A stretch of 64,000 nucleotides of DNA from Rhizomys pruinosus (GCA_009823505.1 VZQC01010985.1:496718-560717), one strand, 5' to 3'; shown: positions 1-10,937, counted from the stretch's first letter. Notes: generated by a model from the letters alone, not told the origin. Numbers and translations: made by a program.

Positions 1-461
1 CATCCAAACATCTGTGTCTATACCAAAGTAACCTACCATAACAATTAGTACTGTTTAAATACCTATATATCTAATTGCTTGTGCTTCATTAGTAGGATTG
101 AAAGGTTATTCCTGGACAAACTGTCAGCCCATGAAAGGAAACAGCCAGAATTGACCAGAGTCCAAAACAACAGCTCCAGAGAAAGTAGACTGTTTTGCTT
201 CTTGCCCACCTGTGCCCCTTTTCTAAGCCTAGGGAACAATCTGTGGAAGAGGGGGCATGGTAGAATGTAAGGGCTGCAATTGGGGTGAATGGTGAAACTA
301 CAGTAATATAGTCTGGACACTTATTTTATCAACTTGATTGAAAATACAAGCTCCCCCCAGCTGGATGGTGGGACCCTTGGGCTGTGTGGGTTTGGGCACA
401 ACTGCTTGGAAATTGGTTTTACATGAAGGATGCTTGTACTCATAAATTATTACTTGTTAAA
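1..461. other. Low-copy flank, nothing identified
   Basis: No repeat family or gene is recognised here. The short open frames on both strands overlap each other and show no known motif. Positions 322-435 could be an old repeat relic but match nothing I can name. Confidence 0.4.
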
Positions 462-471
462 AAATGAAAAA

Positions 472-619
472 GCCGGGCATGTTGGCGCACGCCTTTAATC
501 CTAGCACTTGGGAGGCAGAGGCAGGCAGATCTCTGTGAGTTCAAGGCCAGCCTGGTCTACAGAGTGAGTTCCAGGACAGCTGGGGCTACAGGGAGACCCT
601 GTCTCGAAAATCCAAAAAC
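472..619 (+). mobile_element. B1 SINE, near full length
   Basis: Starts with the 7SL-like head GCCGGGCATG and runs through the usual B1 blocks (TTTAATCCTAGCAC, GGAGGCAGAGGCAG, GGCCAGCCTGGTCTAC) to an A-rich tail. A 10-bp duplication AAATGAAAAA lies at 462-471 and 620-629, consistent with L1-driven target-primed insertion. Confidence 0.92.
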
Positions 620-629
620 AAATGAAAAA

Positions 630-1100
630 AAGAAAGAAGTAATAAAAAAATGTTTTAAATCCACACAGTGCACCACATTAACAAGCCAAAAATTAAAAAG
701 AAAACTAAATAATTTTCTCTGTAGATGCCAGAAAACACATTTAATGAAATCCAATCATTCCAGGGAAAATTACTTGGAATACAAGGGGATAATTATAAAC
801 TAGGAATAAAAGAATACTTCCTCAATTTGGAAAAGGGCATACATAGGAATTTTCCATAGTTAACACTATGGTCTTGTGAATGGAAAAAGGGTGTCTGCTC
901 TCAACACTTTTTTTTCAACAATTTTTTTCAGCATTATTTGGATGCTATACACGGGACAATCAAGAAGTAAAAAAACAAGTGAAACCCAAATTGGAAAGCA
1001 ATAAATAAAACTGGTCTTAGGTATGACTGCTTGTGTATAAAATAATGAGATGTGCAAAAAGACAACTAGAACTAACAAGTGGAGCAAGATTGAGGCATAT
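630..1100. other. AT-rich unannotated stretch
   Basis: AT-rich DNA with short open frames only. It may be decayed L1, since L1 ORF2 relics begin just downstream, but I cannot align it by eye. Confidence 0.3.
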
Positions 1101-1370
1101 CAGACAAATACTCAGAAATCTGTGTGTCTATATGCTAGCAATAAACTATCAGAAATATTTTTAAAACATATTTACAGCTGTATCCACCCAAAAATACTAA
1201 ATAGGTAAATCTGAGAACAATATGAAAGACCTATGCATAACGAACTTGAAAAATAACTAAGAGAAAGTATAAATCTAAATAACGGGAGACATACCTTGTA
1301 TATACATCAGAATACAGTTAAGATGTCAGCTCTTCCCAAATTGATCTATAGATCAGTGTTTTCCCAAGCA
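1100..1370 (+). mobile_element. L1 ORF2 relic
   Basis: The pattern GAAAGACCTATGCATAAC, then AACTTGAAAAATAAC and a later CTCTTCCCAAATTGATCTA follows the mammalian L1 ORF2 region downstream of the reverse transcriptase core. Stops are frequent and no frame is open. Ends are approximate. Confidence 0.6.
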
Positions 1371-1439
1371 AAAATCCAGCAGGTTTTTGCATGAGGCTGG
1401 ACTTCAGTGATTTGGGTAAACTGGCTGAACAGTACATCC

Positions 1440-1578
1440 CAGGGATCCTCCTGACTCTACCTATCTAGTGCTACACCATTATGTCCAGCTTTCTTATATG
1501 GGCCTAAGGGAGAGAAATGAGGTTCTTGTGCTTGTACAGGGAACACTTTACTGACTGAACCATCTTCCCAGCCCCCAC
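1440..1578 (-). mobile_element. B4-like (ID_B1) SINE, degenerate
   Basis: Read on the minus strand it begins with a tRNA-like head (GGCTGGGAAGATGGTTCAG) containing a recognisable A-box, then passes into a B1-like 5' segment. The order of an ID-type head plus B1 matches B4. It is heavily diverged. Confidence 0.55.
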
Positions 1579-1689
1579 AAAGAAATTCTGATGTTAGATT
1601 TTATCAAAATTTAAAATTTGTACATTTCAAATGGCGCTTTATAAAAAAGATAAGCTATATACTGAGTGAAAATATTTTCAGGGCATATA

Positions 1690-2480
1690 TTTGATAATGG
1701 AATCGTGTCTAGAATCTGTAAAGGACATATGGATATTTCAAGGGATAGAAGACAGAATGCAGGTGTTAGTAAGGAAAAAGGAGAGAGAAAGGGGAGCTAA
1801 TAGAACAGAGCAGTTAAATGGTATGGGGGTGGGAGGGCAAGGTGGAGGAGGGAGTATAGGGAAGTATAACTAAACTAAATATCTTTGAAAATATCATATG
1901 AAAACCTACTACTGTAGAAACTTCCTAAAATATATACATACACATACATAATAAGAGTGAAATTATCCTATAATAATGGGATAATGCCTCTCCCCCAAAC
2001 CAGGGGTTTTCAAATATAAAAACTTAGTGCTAGGTATGAATCACCTCCCTTTAAGCTACTTGACAGTAAAGTAGCATAGATTTCCCCCCCCAAACATTAT
2101 AGGCCATCTCCATTTCTCTTAGTTACATTTCCAAACTTGATGGTAAGACCCTATTGCTGAAGAGCTGAAGACACCAACACAAACTTGAATCATAGGACAC
2201 AGAAAAATCAAGTTGATACTGACCTGGAAGCTTAGTCCATACTGGCTGGCTTTCACATTGATAGAAGTTTCTATGTACACTACCAAGAGAGGAAAGTAAT
2301 CAACAGCCTTACCTAGCTGTGAATCTTGCTAGCTAAAATAATGACTGACCTGGATATGCCCACTGGTGCAATAGTGAATAGTGGCATGAATGTTATGGGA
2401 GAAACCAACAACTTTCTAACTGGGTTTTATAACCACTCCACAAGATAGAATTCATTCTTGTACTAAGTAAATAAGTAAAT
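1690..2480 (+). mobile_element. Rodent L1 (Lx-type) 3' UTR
   Basis: A G-rich tract (1822-1858) is followed by CATATGAAAACCTACTACT, CTTCCTAAAATATATACAT, the C-rich 'TGCCTCTCCCCCA' word and the 'CCCTATTGCTGAAGAGCTG' segment, in the order expected of rodent Lx L1 3' UTRs. No ORF2 precedes it directly, so it is a 5'-truncated or interrupted copy. Confidence 0.7.
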
Positions 2481-2484
2481 AAAA

Positions 2485-2965
2485 ATGTACAGAATATGTG
2501 AACAGACATTTCACGAAAAATACAGATGGATAGCTAATATGTACATATAAATGCATTCATCATCATTAGTCATTTTGAAACTGTGATGGAAAAACATTAT
2601 ACAACTATTAAAATGGTTCTAATTAAAAGATTAGTCATGTCAAGCATCAGCAAGGATATGGAGGATCCAAAATCTGAAGTTATTGAGGACAATATGAAAT
2701 GGTAGAACCATTTCAGAAAATAGCTTGGTAACTAGTACACTGAGAACATATGAATGCATATGTCCATATAATGGCATAGGTTCATTTGTAATAATACCAA
2801 GCCAGATACATTGTAAAGGATCACCACTATTGTGGTAAATTGTTGGTTGTATTTATCATAGAACCATACTCCAGAAAAAAAAGAATTAGTGATACAGCAG
2901 CAGTATGAATAAATGTCAGTACTTATAAAACTATATACTTTAAATATGTAGTAAATAATTTCTAC
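2485..2965 (+). mobile_element. Ancient L1M-type ORF2 3' relic
   Basis: AACAGACATTTCACGAAAAA, CATCATCATTAGTCATTTTG, and later GCAAGGATATGGAGGATCC and GGTAGAACCATTTCAGAAAA follow the conserved C-terminal end of mammalian L1 ORF2 in order. It lies directly beyond the Lx 3' UTR, so the younger L1 probably landed next to or in this older one. Confidence 0.6.
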
Positions 2966-2991
2966 TCAATAAGGCTGTTTCCTTTTTATTT

Positions 2992-3202
2992 TAATATTTA
3001 TTTATTATTTTTATTTTTATATGTATGAGTATACGGCTTGCCTGCATGTACACCAGTGTTATGCAATGCCCACAGAGGTCACAAGAAACCATCAAATTCC
3101 CCTGGAACTGGAGTTAGCTGCCATGTGGGTGTTGGGAAACAAACCTGGATCCTCTGCAAGAACAGCTATTGCTCTTAACCATTGAGCCATCTCTCTAGCC
3201 CC
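2992..3202 (-). mobile_element. B2/B3-class SINE
   Basis: On the minus strand it opens with GGGGCTAGAGAGATGGCTCA (A-box region), continues through CCAGGTTTGTTTCCCAACACC and CCCACATGGCAGCTAACTCC, and ends in an A/T-rich ATAAATA tail. Diverged and without the 17-bp duplication seen in younger copies here. Confidence 0.8.
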
Positions 3203-3218
3203 TCAAGATACCCTTTCT

Positions 3219-3232
3219 TAAAATTTATGTAT

Positions 3233-3271
<39 letters not shown>

Positions 3272-3472
3272 TTTTATGTGTACCAGTGTCTTGCCTACAT
3301 GTACGTAAGTGCGACCATGTCTTCCAAAGCCCAATGGTCGCAGAGGCCAGAAGAGGGCATCAGATCCAATAGAACTGGAGTTATGGAAGGTTGTTAGCTG
3401 CTACATGGGTGCTGGGAACTGAACCCAGGTCCTCTACAAGAGCAGCCAGTGCTCCTAATCTCTCCAGTCCCA
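3219..3472 (-). mobile_element. B2/B3-class SINE with expanded (TTTA)n tail
   Basis: Minus-strand SINE with the head GGGACTGGAGAGATTAGGAG, B-box-like CCTGGGTTCAGTTCCCAGC and a tail that has expanded into a pure (TTTA)n tract at 3224-3274. The TTTA tract produces an artificial open frame of repeated YLFI residues. Confidence 0.75.
3224..3274. repeat. (TTTA)n microsatellite
   Basis: About 12 uninterrupted ATTT units derived from the tail of the adjacent SINE. Confidence 0.9.
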
Positions 3473-4627
3473 TTGTTTTCTTTTTAAATAAGCAGCAGCA
3501 AGTACCTGTCTCTTGTTCATATGTGCCTTTAAATTCTGGTGAACAGAAGATGAGTTTTTCTTAGAGTATTCCTCCCAGTTCTACTATGATGTAATTGTAA
3601 GTCTAGGATAGGCCTTCAAGTCCAGCACACCAGAAGCTTCTGATTACCCTGGCACTCCTGACCCATTTGCCTGTACAGATGGGGCCAGGTGTTGAATACT
3701 GCAGTGAAGGTTGGGTATGGCTGGTATATTACTTCCTTCCTCAGGAGATATGGGGGCCGACTTGCTGGCAGTTTCAAGGCAACCTCTAGCTCCACTAGAT
3801 CAAAAGGTCCAGGAGGAAGGTGTCTTGCTGATAGACTCAGGGTTTGTGAGGAGGGGACATCTTCCTAAGTGGAGGGGGGGGGTAGGAGTAACCATGGCCC
3901 CTCAAAGCTTAAAGCTGATCTTGATCTAAGGCAACAAATCTTTAATGGCTTCTCCCTTGAGGGAATTAAGAGTTGGGTCAGCCAAATCTTGAAGTCTCAG
4001 GCTCTTTCACACATTCCTTTTCCCTCTTTTCTTCTTCCTTTCAACATTCATTGTAGCTGACCAGAGAAATACAGACAGTTCTTCAATGTGTAATGTTTTT
4101 CCAGAGTGATCATAATTTTTAACACAAATTGTTTAGCTTTGACTAAAAACAAGTTAAATATTCAAGTCTTGCAAGACATGCCCACTCAAGCAGATTTTAC
4201 AGTGCCTGTTGTAAGCTGAGTCCAATCTTGGATGTTCTCACAAGGAAGGAGGAGGACACAATCCTTCTATGCATTCCATAGAAAACACTGGTAGGTTTTC
4301 TCTCTGCCATCATCTAGAACCTATTCTTCACTCTCCATCTCCACAGACTGGTCTCTCACTTCTCACCTAGCAGGAAATTCTCCTCTTAGCGACTCCTAAT
4401 CAAGCTTTTCAATGATGGCTGAGACCCTGGCTCCTTGCTAACCTGGGGTATATATGAATCTTTACAAGCACATCTGCCAATGAGCATTCTCCCAGGCTCC
4501 AGTCACTGCCCAAATGGGCCACATCAATCACAGCTCAAGCTTCCTTCTGAGAGAGTGAGAACAAGGCTTTACTTATTTATGACAGACATCTGAGTACTTC
4601 CTTCTGCCAACTGGACTCTCCAGGAGA
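3473..4627. other. Low-copy stretch, no gene seen
   Basis: Open frames at 3711-3929 and 3869-4060 overlap in different phases and have no recognisable domain. A run of nine G follows 'GGA' near 3871. No repeat family is identified. Confidence 0.4.
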
Positions 4628-4639
4628 GGAGATGGCCTT

Positions 4640-4804
4640 TATTTTGTTTTTTATTTTTCTTTTTTTTTTTTCAAAACAGGGTGTTCCTGTAGCCCCAGCT
4701 GTCCTGGAACTCACTCTGTAGACCAGGCTGGCCTTGAACTCACAAAGATCTTCCTGCTTCTGCCTCCCAAGTGCTAGGAATAAAGGCGTGTGCCACACCT
4801 GGCT
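4640..4804 (-). mobile_element. B1 SINE, full length
   Basis: Minus-strand B1 with a T-run (4661-4671) at its tail side and the reverse complement of the 7SL-like body. Flanked by a perfect 12-bp TSD GGAGATGGCCTT at 4628-4639 and 4805-4816. Confidence 0.93.
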
Positions 4805-4816
4805 GGAGATGGCCTT

Positions 4817-5885
4817 AAACCTCCACAGTACCCATCCTCTCCAAGCAAGATTCCATTTTTAAGTGGATGTGGGTGCCAAGAAAAGGTTAACTTGTAGGAG
4901 GAGAGGGATGGAGTGAGTGAAGTAAGCAGCAGATAAGCCTCTATCACCTCGGGTTAGCCCTCACTCAGAGCCATTGAGGGAATGTGTCCATAGCACACAT
5001 AGCTATTGAGAAGGACCCAGGCCTGATGTCAAGTGCCCTTCCCCTTAATCAAAGGTCCTTTTCTGCAGCCATTTTCATCTTCCAAAGCAAGTTCTGAGTA
5101 ACAAAGAGAGTCCTCAAAATCCAACTTGTACTAAGCCTGAATGTTAAAATTTCTTACAAACTTCTTCCTTTCCTGTCTTGGAGAACTAAGTTCTATAATA
5201 AGTATGGAATTTCCTTTGCAATAATAGGGTTATTCTGGTTGGAAAGGGATATTTTTCAGAATGTAGGTAAAAATAGAGCAGAAGAAAGCTTCACAGTGAT
5301 CTCTGCAAGCTTATTAACTCCATGTTTAGGACAGTAGAGAGATAAACAAAGAGTTAAAGCAAGTTGGCTTATTCAGTGCTTGAGACCACAGCTGATAAAA
5401 TCTGAGTGATCTAAGAAATGAAAAAGAATATTGATCAAGACTAAAACAGTACTTTTATGGGCTGGAGTTTGAGGCATGTGGTCTCATGGCAGAGACTAGG
5501 TAAAGCTCAGCAAGCCTACTTCCTCTCTTCATCGGCTCACCCTGGGTCCCTAAGTGGAAGGTGGACAGAAGTGATGTACACGCTTCCTATGAAGATCCAA
5601 TAAAATCTCCCCACAAATACTTTATTCTATTCTTTTCTTCATCTGCTTCATTAAATGACCCCAGAAGCCCCTACCTCAAGATTTTCAGCCTTAGCACTAC
5701 TGGGCTTTGGGACAAATAATTCTTCACTAGAGGTCATCCTGTGCAGGATAGAATGTTTGGCAGCATCTGTGATCTTTACATTAGGGCCAAGAGGATCTTG
5801 AGTCCAGATAGTCACATGTGAAACGTCTCCAGAGATTTTCTGATGTTCCCCTGGGCTGGGGGTGAGGGGAATACTATCCTAGTGG
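4817..5885. other. Low-copy stretch, no gene seen
   Basis: No coding signal or named repeat. A possible poly(A) word AATAAA occurs near 5600 in CCAATAAAATCTCC, without an associated open frame. Confidence 0.35.
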
Positions 5886-5890
5886 AGGAC

Positions 5891-6252
5891 TGTATTAGTC
5901 ACTTTTCTGTTGATGTGATAAAACCTCCATGAGCAAGGGAACTTATAAAAGGAAGAGTTTATTTGACTTTACGATTGATGGTTCCAGGGAATCAGAGTCC
6001 ATTGTGGTGGGAAGCATGGTGGCCAGGGCTGGAGCAGCAAGCCTAGGGTCACATCTTTCAATGAGCACAGGAAGCAGAGAGAGAGACTGGAGACTGTAAG
6101 GCTTGTTAAACTCACTAAGTCTGCCCCCAATACCGTACTTCCTCCAGCACAGCCACACCTTCTAAGACCTCCAAGAACAGTGCCACCAACTGGAGACAAA
6201 ATGTCTGAATACTTAAAGCCTATGGGGAGACACTCTCATTCAATCTACCACA
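5891..6252 (-). repeat. MaLR 3' LTR, 362 bp, intact
   Basis: Reads on the minus strand from TGTGGTAGATTGAATGAG to AAAGTGACTAATACA. It holds the poly(A) signal AATAAA (plus-strand TTTATT at 5958-5963) in a stretch missing from the other LTR. It includes GGTGGCACTGTTCTTGGAGG, also found in the LTR fragment at 17906. Confidence 0.9.
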
Positions 6253-6934
6253 TTCCACTCCCTGGCCCCCATAGGCCATATAAAATGCAAAATGCATTTA
6301 GTTCAACCTTAAAAGTCCCCAGAGTCTTTACCAGTCTTAATTCTATTCAAAAATCTATCATCCAAAATCTCTTCTGAGACACAGGCCAATCTCTTAACTG
6401 TAAGCTCCTGTAAAATCAAAAGGCAAATTACATACTCGCAACATACAGTGGAACTGAACACACATTCGCATTCCAAAAGGGAGGAATAGAGGTATAGTGA
6501 GGAAATACTGGAAACCAACAGGGCAAACACCAAGTCCAGTAACTCCATGTGCAACTTCTGAGACTTGACTTCCAAAGGGCTTAGATGGCTCGGCTCTTCC
6601 AGCTTTGCTTGCAACATGCACTTCTTTCTTAGGCTGGTACCACTCCCTGTATGCAGCTCTCCTTGGCAAATATCTCACAGCTCTGACATCCCGAATGTCT
6701 TCTTGGGGTCTCCGCTGCCAACCAGGCTTCACATTCACAGCTTCATGCAATGGCCTATGAGGGCCTTCTTTATTCAGGGACACTCCTGCTGCACTCTGCC
6801 TGGCCTCTATGGCTCTCTGAAACCTTGGAGGAAGAACTGATGACCCTTCACTCTTGCAAACTTCATGCCTCTAAAGCCACCATCACGTGAATGAAACTGC
6901 CAAGTTTGGCTGCAAGTTCGGGATGGACTCTCTC
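6253..6934 (-). other. MaLR internal region, 3' half
   Basis: Between the long open frame and the 3' LTR. It has two further open frames in different phases, 129 codons (6783-6394) and 102 codons (6617-6309). The second ends shortly before the 3' LTR. They show no retroviral enzyme motif. MaLR internal sequences are normally non-coding relics, so I treat these as chance or decayed frames. Confidence 0.6.
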
Positions 6935-7636
6935 CTATTTAACCACATTTGCAAATTTTCTCTGCCCTGGACTTGGAGTTGAAAAGGCTTTCAGTATTTT
7001 CCTTTCAAAAATTGGAGGCTTAGCTGGGTGTGTTCTTCCCCTGAAGGTACTGATTCTGTTGTTTACTTGTAAATCTGGAGGCCTCTCCTTAATCACTTTA
7101 ATCTCACCTTTCCCATTGTTTACTTGTAAATAGCTAGGCTTCTCCTTAATCACTTTAGTCTCCTTATCAAAAGGAACCTCTCCTTCACATGCCTTGGCCC
7201 CACCTTTAATCTTCCTAGTGCAGTTTTCAGATCCAAACTGTATATTGTGCATTTCTTTCTGCCCCATCTGCTCTTCTTCACTGTAGATCTGCACAATATT
7301 CACCATCAATAGCCACACCACCATTTCCACATTAGGCTGTCTTGAAATATCCTCTGCCAAAGACATTAGTCCATTGCTTTTCAACTTAGCATCAGGCAAG
7401 CATTTGGGCTGTGGGCAAACTGCTGCCAGACTCTTTATCAAAATATGCCAGTTGCTGCCTAAGTCTTTATTTTCCTCTGGAACTACATTTTTTGCAGCAA
7501 TGCTTTCTTCCAGGCTTCTACTAGAATGGCCCCTTAAGCTCTGTTTACAGTAGTCAACAGCTTTTCCAGCCCAAAGTTCCAAAGTCTTCCACATTTCTCC
7601 AAACATCCAGATGGTCAGGTTCTTCACAGCCAACAC
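6935..7636 (-). pseudogene. MaLR internal open frame, 233 codons
   Basis: The longest open frame in the window. It starts about 20 bases inside the 5' LTR boundary with a GTG codon; the first ATG is at residue 11 (about 7606), giving roughly 223 residues. The product is lysine- and glutamate-rich. It has two near-repeats about 25 residues apart (VIKEKPSYLQVNN and VIKERPPDLQVNN), which in DNA are a short internal duplication (AATCACTTTA blocks at 7090-7099 and 7150-7159). I see no zinc knuckle, protease or polymerase motif. By position it corresponds to the gag-derived part of MaLR/ERVL elements, but I cannot confirm homology. An open frame this long in a non-coding class of element could reflect recent age or chance. 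Confidence 0.5.
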
Positions 7637-7658
7637 TCCACTCCTGGTACCAAATAAC

Positions 7659-7904
7659 TGTATTAGTCACTTTTCTGTTGCTGTGATAAAACCTCCACGT
7701 CACATCTTGCAATGAGCACAGGAAGCAGAGAGAGCAACTGGAGACTGCAAGGCTTGTTAAACTCACTAAGCCTGCCCCCAATAACATACTTCCTCCAGCA
7801 CAGCCACACCTTCTAAGACCTCCAAGAACAGTGCCACCAACTGGAGACAAAATGTCTGAATACTTAAAGCCTATGGGGGCGACACTCTCATTCAAACCAC
7901 CACA
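7659..7904 (-). repeat. MaLR 5' LTR with internal deletion, 246 bp
   Basis: Same family and same outer ends as the LTR at 5891, but bases equivalent to 5930-6048 are missing at about 7697-7699 (ACCTCCA followed by GTCACATC). The lost part includes the poly(A) signal. The remainder matches at roughly 95 percent. Confidence 0.9.
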
Positions 7905-7909
7905 AGGAC

Positions 7910-8936
7910 TGTTTCTCTTGAAGAGTTCAGAGCCATATAGCAGAAGGAACTTGGGTTCTGAACAGCACAGACTACCCATCCCACATTTGCCTGCAATGTG
8001 AACAAGAAATGTAAGATTTTACTGTGATTTTTGAGCTCTTTATTCCAAAGTTAGTCTATGTTAACTGATAAAGTTAGTCTATGATAACTGATATAGAATC
8101 CCCATGAGTAAACATATTTAGCCAACCAGGAAGAGTGGATTTGACAGAAGCCACCCTTGCCAATGAGCACAGAAGAAAGTGGGTTTTCTGTGGAGAAATA
8201 GTCCTTAAGATGAAGAAAGTACCAAATTAATTTCTATAGGCCCCCAAAGTATACCCAAATGTATTACTCATGTAAGTCACTTCTCATCTACAGTGGAAAC
8301 AATCATCAATGTGATTTTTTTTTCAGACTCCCTCCTAATGAAACCAGTATTCACTGCTCTGAGGACTCCAGAGACCACTATCCTTTTGTTACTCCAGAAA
8401 TTTTGGATCCACACAGAAAACGACTGTATTCTGCTTGAACCAAAACATTCCCTGTGTTTCTCTTCATTTAACTTAATTATTGAAGCCAAGGCTCAATCTT
8501 TGGACAAAGTCAAGGGCTGGTCTGTGGCTACACTTAGGCCTTGCTTTGTGCCAAGGTTCAGATCTAACCTCTGAGGACTATGTTGGACTTGGTCTGTGAC
8601 ATAAAAGAAGAATTGGGCCTTGGAAGAGTAAAGCCTGCAGTCTGGTCAAGAGCTCTGTACAGAGCTCTCATCACACAATCTGTTTCCTTTCTTCATTGTC
8701 CTTTGTATTTGCACTTAAGTGATATACTAACTGTTTCAAATAAATCTGTCAGGAAAATGAAGTGAGAGGCCTCAGTCCAGGAACAACATCAGGAGAAAGG
8801 GAAATAACTGGCTGAAAGTCAAGCAATGTGGATCTGTGTCCAGGTTTGATCTGTCATTAACTGATTGTTCTAAACTGAACAAATCTCTTTCCTTCCCCAG
8901 ACTTGTGTTTTCTCAATATAGCATAGTGTTATGGTT
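7910..8936. other. Low-copy stretch with a 23-bp duplication
   Basis: A 23-bp unit beginning AAAGTTAGTCTATG occurs twice in tandem at 8047-8069 and 8070-8092 with one difference. Open frames at 8277-8489 (minus) and 8293-8574 (plus) mirror each other and show no known domain. Positions 8830-8930 may be a decayed MIR. Confidence 0.45.
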
Positions 8937-9280
8937 TTAGTGTGGCCCTCAAAGTTCATGTGTTCAGAACTCAAATCCACAGTGCAACTAAGTTGGGAGA
9001 GAGGTCATAAGGGGCTTTGCCTTCATAGATGGATTGATGTCATTATTGTAGGGTGGATTGCTTATCGTGACAGTGATCTGTTGGCAAAGTGAGTTTGACT
9101 GCCTTGCCTTCTGGCTCTTGCCCTCTCTCATCCTCCTGTGTTCTCTGCCTTCCTCCACGCAGTATGAAGGTCCTTGTCAGAGATCAGCACCAAAGCCTCC
9201 AGAGCCATAAACTAAAGTTCTGCTCATTATAAATTACCTAGTCTTGGGTCCTCTGTTAGAGTAGTAGAAAATAGACTACA
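8937..9280 (+). mobile_element. Old MaLR (MST/MLT1-type) solo LTR
   Basis: Starts TGTTATGGTTTTAGTG, continues GTTCATGTGTTCAGAACTC and AGTTGGGAGAGAGGTCATA, and ends with ATAAATTACCTAGTC then GAAAATAGACTACA. This is the pattern of mammalian MST/MLT1-type MaLR LTRs. It is well diverged and no TSD is evident. Confidence 0.75.
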
Positions 9281-9382
9281 GCAAGTATGAGCACCAAGCT
9301 GATCATCTCTTTAACACTCTAGGTTCTCATCTAAATATTTATTTGCCTTAAATTCTAAAACTATTTAAGAGTCTATAATTAT

Positions 9383-9593
9383 GGGGCTGGAGAGATGGCT
9401 CACAGCTAAGAACACTGGCTGTTAATGCAGAAGACCAGGTTTTGATTCACAGGACCCACATGGAAGCTAACAAAATTCCAGTTCCAGGGGATCCAACACC
9501 CTTTTCTGACCTCCATGAGCATTGCACAACACTGATGCATTTACATACATGCAGGCAATACACTCAAACACAAAAAATGTAAATAAATAACAT
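9383..9593 (+). mobile_element. B3-class SINE, diverged
   Basis: Opens GGGCTGGAGAGATGGCTCAC, has CCAGTTCCAGGGGATCCAAC and ACATGCAGGCAATACACTC, and ends in an AATAAATAA tail. It lacks the 17-bp duplication. Confidence 0.85.
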
Positions 9594-9889
9594 ATTTTCA
9601 AACATTAAAAATGTCCAGAATTCTAAGCATAACTTCAGTGAGATTTTCTAACAGTAGTAACTAAAATTTTCACATATGCCAATTATTGAATTCCTAATAG
9701 ATGTCTTGTGAACATACTTGGTATTAAAGCACAGCATCTTCTCTTCCTTTCCCAGGCTGGTGCCCTTCCCCCACTATCCTGCCAAGGAGTTTGGTAGGAG
9801 TCTACCACTCCTGCCAAACATTTCTTGGCCAGTCCCTTTCCCCACACCAGTTAACTAAATACATTTGAGATAGAGGGCTAGTGCACACT
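9594..9889. other. Short low-copy stretch
   Basis: Nothing recognised apart from generic AT-rich and pyrimidine-rich DNA. Confidence 0.35.
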
Positions 9890-10270
9890 TGTCTTAGTTT
9901 TCTTTCTCTTGCTGTGCTAAAACACTAACCAAAACCAGCCTGGGGAGGCATGGGTTTATTTGGTTTACTATCCTGATCACAGTCCATCATCAAGGGAAGC
10001 CAAGGCCAGAACTCAAAAGGACGAGAGACATCAACTGAAGCAGAGACCACAAGGAGCTCTGCTTACTGACTTGCTCTCCAGATCTGTGCTCAGCTTGCTT
10101 TCTTATACAACCCAGGGGGGTGGCACACCCCCCAGTGTGCGGGGCCCTCCCAAATCACTCAGTAATCAAGATAATGCTTCACAGCTATGTCCACAGGTCA
10201 GTCCTATAGAGGAAATTCCCCAGTTGAGGTTCCATCTTCCCATGTGTGTCAACTGAGGCAATCCAGCACA
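9890..10270 (-). mobile_element. ORR1-type MaLR solo LTR
   Basis: Minus-strand reading starts TGTGCTGGATTGCCTCAG and ends in CTAAGACA-like sequence. GGCCCTCCCAAATCACTC and CTTGCTTTCTTATACAACC (plus strand) match the ORR1 body. The open frame at 9960-10256 lies entirely in the LTR and is not a gene. Confidence 0.8.
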
Positions 10271-10937
10271 CTGAACTCACTGTCTGATATTTCTATCACT
10301 CAATATTACAGTACTCTTTAGTGTCAACTTTCAGACAGTGAAAAATTCCAAGTTATTCAGAGTTTATAATCTGAATATTTTTAGGTAGTAATAATCTAGG
10401 GTGATAAATTTTAGATTGTGAAACATGGTGATTCCAAGGCAGTGGACAGTGTCATGGTATATGCTACTGGAGGCTAAGGATGAAAGGAGTCAGGGAGGCC
10501 AGCTCTGAGCAAGCCTGCAGAGGGTCTCATATAAAGAGTGTCATGGACCCATGGTAGAATTAAGTGTGATCAAACATCTTTTAGGGCAAAAAGTGGTTAC
10601 ACCCCACAGGCTTCCTGGGCCCTTGGCAAGCAGTGAGGACAAATTTAATAGTTTCTAATCAAGCGTATTACTTATTTTACAAGTGATTATAAATAGAAAA
10701 ATAAAACTGAGAGTTTATATTCAGAGTTGTTAACACTGTTTATGGCTATACATTAGGGCAGTTCTCCTCACAGGGCTAAGTAAGGGTAGGCCCTCCCACC
10801 TCTTGTAGGCAGGGTCCAAGCACCACATCTCCCAGGTTTGGAGTTTGAGAGGCTTGAATCTTCCCAACTTGGCTGCCAATTCCTCTGGCTGTGGTAAAAG
10901 ACGAGACAGTGGAGTAGGCCTCAAAGCAGTGTGAGTG

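Larger units (their letters stand above)
5886..7909 (-). mobile_element. Complete MaLR (ERVL-MaLR, MT-type) provirus
   Basis: Two LTRs of one family (5891-6252 and 7659-7904) flank about 1.4 kb of internal sequence. The outer bases are TG...CA and the element is bracketed by an identical 5-bp TSD, AGGAC, at 5886-5890 and 7905-7909, as expected for ERVL/MaLR integration. Just inside the 5' LTR (right side, minus strand) is TTTGGTACCAGGAGTGG, the hallmark start of MaLR internal regions. The internal 3' end carries GGGGGCCAGGGAGTGGAATG before the 3' LTR. No protease, reverse transcriptase or integrase is present, which is normal for MaLR elements that depend on other elements for movement. Over the alignable part of the LTRs I count about 11 substitutions in about 244 bases, so the insertion is moderately young. 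The MT subfamily name is from memory. Confidence 0.9.

Noticed and set aside
3182..3397. 71-codon frame with YLFI repeats
   Set aside because: Translation of a (TTTA)n SINE tail.
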